This document shows, in pieces, positions 60,017-64,000 of a stretch of 64,000 bases of DNA. The translations under genes and the position numbers were made by a program. Within the stretch, counting starts at the first letter, position 1. Each line of letters begins with the position of its first letter. The DNA comes from Streptomyces sp. LaPpAH-108 (GTDB lineage: Bacteria; Actinomycetota; Actinomycetes; Streptomycetales; Streptomycetaceae). The notes under the pieces were generated by a model. It did not search any database. It had not been told where the DNA came from and worked only from the letters and a program-made list of their open reading frames with translations. The stretch covers positions 372,001 to 436,000 of the forward strand of contig NZ_KB891988.1 of the NCBI RefSeq assembly GCF_000373625.1. The letters run 5' to 3'.

Positions 60017-61300
60017 ATGGAAGGCACCGCACACCCCTCGACCGCCGACGTCTACGACCCCGCGTCCACCGAGCGCTGGGCCCCCGAGCCCGACAAACGC
60101 CCCGGCCGCACCGCCTTCCAGCGCGACCGCGCCCGCATCCTGCACTCCGCCGCGCTGCGCCGCCTCGCGGGCAAGACCCAGGTCGTCACGCCGGGCACCC
60201 GCAGCCGCGCCTGGGACGCGAGCCCCCGCACCCGGCTCACCCACTCCCTGGAGTGCGCCCAGGTCGGCCGCGAGCTGGGCGCGGCCCTCGGCTGCGACCC
60301 CGACCTGGTGGAGGCCGCCTGCCTCGCGCACGACCTCGGCCATCCCCCCTTCGGCCACAACGGCGAACAGGCGCTGAACGAATTCGCCGACGACATCGGC
60401 GGCTTCGAGGGCAATGCCCAGTCGCTCAGGCTCCTCACCCGCATCGAGCCCAAGCGCTTCACCCCCGAGGGCTCCGTCGGCCTCAACCTCACCCGCGCGA
60501 CCCTGGACGCCGCCACCAAGTACCCCTGGCCGCGCGGCGCCAGCCCGGCCGATCCCGCGTCCCCCAAGTTCGGTGTCTACGACGACGACCGCCCCGTCTT
60601 CGACTGGGTCCGCAAGGAGGCCCCCGGCACCCGCACCTGCTTCGAGGCCCAGGTCATGGACTGGGCCGACGACGTGGCGTACTCGGTGCACGACATCGAG
60701 GACGGCCTGCACGCCGGGCACATCGACCCCAACTGCCTCCAGGCGGAGCCCGAAAGACGCGCCGTGTTCGAGGTCGCGATCGGCCGCTACGTCCCCGCGG
60801 ACACCGACCCCGCGGAACTCGCCGCCGCCCTCGACCGGCTCCAGGACCAGGAGTGGTGGCCGCACGGCTACGACGGCACGGCGGTCGCGCAGGCCCGCCT
60901 GAAGGACGCCACCAGCCAGCTCATCGGCCGCTTCGCCCTCGCGGCGGAGGCCGGCACCCGCGAGGCGTACGGCACCGGGCGCCTGACCCGTTACGGCGCC
61001 GAACTCGTCGTACCCCGCGAGGCGCGCATGGAGTGCGCGGTGCTCAAGGCCGTCGCCGACCGGTACGTCATGCAGCGCGCCGAGCAGGAACTGCTCCGCG
61101 CCGACCAGCGGATCGTCGTCGCCGAGCTGGCCGAGGTGCTGACCCTGCGCGCCCCGGACGGGCTGGAGCCGCAGTTCCGGGCGCTGTTCGACGAGGCACC
61201 CGACGACCACGCGCGCAAGCGGGTGATCGTCGACCAGATCGCCTCCCTGACCGACGCCTCGGCCCGCTCGCTGCACGCGAGACTCATGGGGCGCGACTGA
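60017..61300 (+). CDS. dgt: deoxyguanosinetriphosphate triphosphohydrolase-like protein
   Basis: 427 residues, HD-domain dNTPase. [26 protein letters not shown] is the dGTPase N-terminal signature, [18 protein letters not shown] has the first metal His, [21 protein letters not shown] the HD motif and second His pair, and [18 protein letters not shown] the distal Asp. The substrate may be broader than dGTP. Gene order dgt, FAD reductase, dnaG is typical for Streptomyces. Start ATG 60017. Confidence 0.93.
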   Translation: MEGTAHPSTADVYDPASTERWAPEPDKRPGRTAFQRDRARILHSAALRRLAGKTQVVTPGTRSRAWDASPRTRLTHSLECAQVGRELGAALGCDPDLVEAACLAHDLGHPPFGHNGEQALNEFADDIGGFEGNAQSLRLLTRIEPKRFTPEGSVGLNLTRATLDAATKYPWPRGASPADPASPKFGVYDDDRPVFDWVRKEAPGTRTCFEAQVMDWADDVAYSVHDIEDGLHAGHIDPNCLQAEPERRAVFEVAIGRYVPADTDPAELAAALDRLQDQEWWPHGYDGTAVAQARLKDATSQLIGRFALAAEAGTREAYGTGRLTRYGAELVVPREARMECAVLKAVADRYVMQRAEQELLRADQRIVVAELAEVLTLRAPDGLEPQFRALFDEAPDDHARKRVIVDQIASLTDASARSLHARLMGRD

Positions 61301-61468
61301 CGGGACACGACTGACGGACCGAGGCGGGAACACCGGACACCCGGCCGGGCATATGTAGAAGGAACGTGCCTGCGAGTGGCCTGATCGGGTCACTCCCCCT
61401 TCCCGCGGCACGCCACGTGCGGGACGCTCCCCTGTGGCGGCAGGCGGCACCCTACGAGGAGGCATCAA

Positions 61469-62734
61469 GTGGTCGACGCGGATCAGACGTTCGTCATCGT
61501 CGGAGGCGGGCTCGCCGGGGCCAAGGCGGCCGAGACGCTGCGCGCGGAGGGCTTCACCGGCCGGGTGATACTGATCTGCGACGAACGCGACCACCCTTAC
61601 GAGCGACCCCCGCTGTCCAAGGGCCACCTCCTCGGCAAGGAGGAGCGCGAGAGCGTCTTCGTGCACGAGCCCGCCTGGTACGCGCGCCACGACATCGAGC
61701 TGCATCTCGGCCAGACCGTGGACGCGATCGACCGCACCGCGAAGACCGTCCGCTTCGGCGACGACGGCACCCTCGTCCGCTACGACAAGCTGCTGCTCGT
61801 CACCGGCGCCGAACCCCGCCGCCTGGAGGTCCCCGGCACCTCGCTCGCGGGCGTCCACCATCTGCGCCGCCTCTCCCACGCCGAGCGCCTCAAGGGCGTC
61901 CTCGCCGCCCTCGGCCGCGACAACGGCCACCTCGTGATCGCGGGCGCGGGCTGGATCGGCCTGGAGGTCGCGGCGGCGGCCCGCGAGTACGGCGCCGAGG
62001 TCACCGTGATCGAGCCCGAGCCGACCCCGCTGCACGGCGTCCTCGGCCCCGAGCTGGGCAACCTCTTCGAGGAGCTGCACCGCGAGCACGGGGTCCGCTT
62101 CCACTTCGGGGTCAAGCTGACCGAGATCGTCGGCCAGGACGGCGTCGTCCTCGCCGCCCGCACCGACGACGGCGAGGAACACCCCGCGCACGACGTGCTC
62201 GCCGCCATCGGCGCCGCCCCGCGCACCGGCCTCGCCGAGGCCGCCGGGCTCGAACTGGCCGACCGCTCCCTCGGCGGCGGCATCGCGGTCGACGAGCACC
62301 TGCGCACCTCCGACCCCGACATCTACGCCGCCGGAGACGTGGCCAGCTTCCCGCTCCCGCTCTTCGGCACCCGGCTGCGCGTCGAACACTGGGCCAACGC
62401 CCTCAACGGCGGCCCCGCCGCCGCCCGCGCCATGCTCGGCCGGGACACCGTCTACGACCGGCTGCCCTACTTCTTCTCCGACCAGTACGACCTCGGCCTG
62501 GAGTACAGCGGCTGGGCGCCCCCCGGCTCCTACGACCAGGTGGTGATCCGGGGCGACGCGGGCAAGCGCGAGTTCATCGCGTTCTGGGTGCGCGAGGGCC
62601 GGGTGCTCGCCGGGATGAACGTGAACGTGTGGGACGTCACAGAGCCCATCCAGCGGCTGGTGCGATCCCGGGCCGTGGTGGACACCGAGGCCCTGGCCGA
62701 CCCGCACGTCCCGCTCGCCGGGCTGGTGCCCTGA
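61469..62734 (+). CDS. FAD-dependent NAD(P)H oxidoreductase (ferredoxin-reductase type)
   Basis: 421 residues. FAD Rossmann motif TFVIVGGGLAGAKAAETLR (residues 7-25), YERPPLSKGHLLG, NAD-binding VIAGAGWIGLEVAAAAREYG (about 153-172), DIYAAGDVASFP closing FAD motif, and the C-terminal reductase domain LGLEYSGWAP. Resembles rubredoxin/ferredoxin reductases and ThcD/RhdA; the electron acceptor is unknown. Start GTG 61469, with GAGGAGG 6 bp upstream. Ends 47 bp before dnaG. Confidence 0.93.
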   Translation: MVDADQTFVIVGGGLAGAKAAETLRAEGFTGRVILICDERDHPYERPPLSKGHLLGKEERESVFVHEPAWYARHDIELHLGQTVDAIDRTAKTVRFGDDGTLVRYDKLLLVTGAEPRRLEVPGTSLAGVHHLRRLSHAERLKGVLAALGRDNGHLVIAGAGWIGLEVAAAAREYGAEVTVIEPEPTPLHGVLGPELGNLFEELHREHGVRFHFGVKLTEIVGQDGVVLAARTDDGEEHPAHDVLAAIGAAPRTGLAEAAGLELADRSLGGGIAVDEHLRTSDPDIYAAGDVASFPLPLFGTRLRVEHWANALNGGPAAARAMLGRDTVYDRLPYFFSDQYDLGLEYSGWAPPGSYDQVVIRGDAGKREFIAFWVREGRVLAGMNVNVWDVTEPIQRLVRSRAVVDTEALADPHVPLAGLVP

Positions 62735-62781
62735 GGCACGGGCGAGCGGGGAGTGCCCCCGGACCCCCGTAGAATTCATCC

Positions 62782-64000
62782 GTGGCAGGACGGATCAACG
62801 ACGAGGACGTGAAGGCGGTACGGGACGCGGTCCCGATCGACGCCGTGGTCTCCGAGTACCTCCAGCTGCGGAACGCGGGCGGCGGCAACCTCAAGGGCCT
62901 CTGCCCCTTCCACGACGAGAAGTCCCCGTCCTTCCAGGTCAGCCCGAGCAAGGGGCTCTTCCACTGCTTCGGCTGCCAGGAGGGCGGCGACACGATCACC
63001 TTCGTCATGAAGGTGGACCACCTCTCCTTCTCCGAGGCGGTCGAGCGGCTGGCGGGCCAGGCCGGGATCACGCTGCGCTACGAGGAGGGCGGGTACAACC
63101 CCGCCCACCAGCGCGGCGAGCGCATCCGCCTGGTCGAGGCGCACAAGATCGCCGCCCAGTGGTACGCGGAACAGCTCGCCACCAGCCCCGAGGCCGAGAC
63201 CGGCCGGATCTTCCTCGCCGAGCGCGGCTTCGACCAGGCCGCCGCCGTCCACTTCGGCGTCGGCTACAGCCCCCAGGGCTGGGACCACCTCACCCGCTAT
63301 CTGCGCGGCAAGGGCTTCAGCGACAAGGAACTGATCCTCTCCGGGCTCGCCCAGGACGGCCGCCGCGGCCCCATCGACCGCTTCCGGGGCCGCCTGATGT
63401 GGCCCATCCGGGACATCGGCGGCGAGGTCGTCGGCTTCGGCGCCCGCAAGCTCTACGAGGCGGACAACGGGCCCAAGTACCTCAACACCCCCGACACCGC
63501 GATCTACCGGAAGTCCCAGGTCCTCTACGGCATCGACCTGGCCAAGCAGCAGATCGCCAAGTCCAGCCGGGCCGTCGTCGTCGAGGGCTACACCGACGTC
63601 ATGGCCTGCCACCTCGCCGGGGTGACGACGGCCATCGCGACCTGCGGCACCGCCTTCGGCGGCGACCACATCAAGATCCTGCGCCGCCTGCTCATGGACA
63701 ACGGCTCGGCCCGCGTGATCTTCACCTTCGACGGCGACGCGGCCGGACAGAAGGCCGCGCTGCGCGCCTTCGAGGACGACCAGAAGTTCGCCGCCGAGAC
63801 CTACATCGCCATCGCCCCCGACGGCATGGACCCCTGCGAACTCCGCCTCGCCAAGGGCGACGAGGCCGTCGTCGACCTCACCGAACCCCGCACCCCGCTC
63901 TTCGAGTTCGCGCTCCGCCAGATCGTCGCGCGCTACGACCTCGACACCCCGGCGGGCCGCGCCGCCGCGCTGGACGAGGCCGCACCGGTCGTCGCCCGCA
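62782..64000 (+). CDS. dnaG: DNA primase, 3' end beyond the window
   Basis: 406 codons visible. Synthesises RNA primers for replication with DnaB. CHC2-type zinc finger CPFH...CFGC (C41, H44, C62, C65), then the N-terminal primase domain (RGRLMWPIRDIGGEVVGFGARKL), Toprim: VVVEGYTDVMACHLAGV (Glu), and FTFDGDAAGQKAALRAFE (DxD). The C-terminal helicase-binding domain lies beyond the edge. Start GTG 62782 (VAGRINDEDVKAVRDAV), the family N-terminus. Confidence 0.95.
   Translation, partial: MAGRINDEDVKAVRDAVPIDAVVSEYLQLRNAGGGNLKGLCPFHDEKSPSFQVSPSKGLFHCFGCQEGGDTITFVMKVDHLSFSEAVERLAGQAGITLRYEEGGYNPAHQRGERIRLVEAHKIAAQWYAEQLATSPEAETGRIFLAERGFDQAAAVHFGVGYSPQGWDHLTRYLRGKGFSDKELILSGLAQDGRRGPIDRFRGRLMWPIRDIGGEVVGFGARKLYEADNGPKYLNTPDTAIYRKSQVLYGIDLAKQQIAKSSRAVVVEGYTDVMACHLAGVTTAIATCGTAFGGDHIKILRRLLMDNGSARVIFTFDGDAAGQKAALRAFEDDQKFAAETYIAIAPDGMDPCELRLAKGDEAVVDLTEPRTPLFEFALRQIVARYDLDTPAGRAAALDEAAPVVAR

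Noticed and set aside
58853..62779. 1308-codon minus-strand frame over sanA-like, dgt and the FAD reductase
   Set aside because: Spans three well-supported genes, two of them on the opposite strand. Only its tail at 58930-59676 is near a real gene, which reads in another frame.

Overview
The window is very GC-rich, actinobacterial chromosome. Codon third positions are almost all G/C, many genes start with GTG, and genes often overlap by 4 bp. The core genes (leuA, recO, uppS, zur-znuABC, glyS, dusB, ppdK, dgt, dnaG) and the families beside them are typical of the core region of a Streptomyces chromosome. I recall a similar gene order around SCO2500-SCO2528 of S. coelicolor, but this was not searched. 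No tRNA, rRNA, CRISPR array or transposase was recognised.

Layout. 1-2.0 kb: a truncated SDR gene and an M4 protealysin-like protease with its probable emfourin inhibitor. 2.1-4.1 kb: leuA behind a leucine-rich leader peptide. 4.2-8.7 kb: small genes (TerB-like, nitroreductase, DUF3052, PadR/HAAS pair, phosphatase, GNAT). 8.9-15.5 kb: a tightly packed six-gene conserved cluster (SCO2525 to SCO2521-like families plus a membrane PLD-like protein) containing a variant P-loop ATPase. 15.5-22.8 kb: recO, uppS, YcxB-like, the zinc regulon (zur, znuB-C-A with two Zur-box-like palindromes) and glyS. 22.8-33.2 kb: AKR/TetR, hicBA toxin-antitoxin, serine hydrolase, a cyclotransferase-SGNH fusion, two MFS transporters, an MmyB-like regulator and dusB. 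33.4-42.2 kb: a chimeric SRPBCC/molybdopterin-oxidoreductase remnant, a sulfatase-like membrane enzyme with a very long low-complexity tail, and two glycoside hydrolases divergent from a ROK regulator. 42.2-43.5 kb: a long non-coding stretch with degenerate repeats and a strong hairpin. 43.5-46.2 kb: ppdK.

Accessory region 46.35-53.1 kb: this stretch lies between two nearly identical copies (about 88 bp) of the ppdK terminator region. The right copy is preceded by a decayed ppdK 3' fragment. Inside are a low-GC pair of unknown genes (a membrane protein and a DUF6414-like protein), then a compact cassette: a SAM methyltransferase divergent from a GntR/UTRA regulator, and a radical SAM/SPASM enzyme translationally coupled to a 45-residue peptide. 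The same rare palindrome lies in the methyltransferase/GntR intergenic region and in the radical-SAM promoter, so the parts look like one regulon. I read it as a candidate, possibly undescribed, radical-SAM RiPP system. An APH-like kinase closes the region.

53.2-64 kb: an Rpn/YhgA-like nuclease-fold protein, a sugar ABC importer without its own ATPase, a class F sortase with a secreted partner, a SanA/YdcF-like protein, dgt, an FAD/NAD reductase and the 5' part of dnaG.
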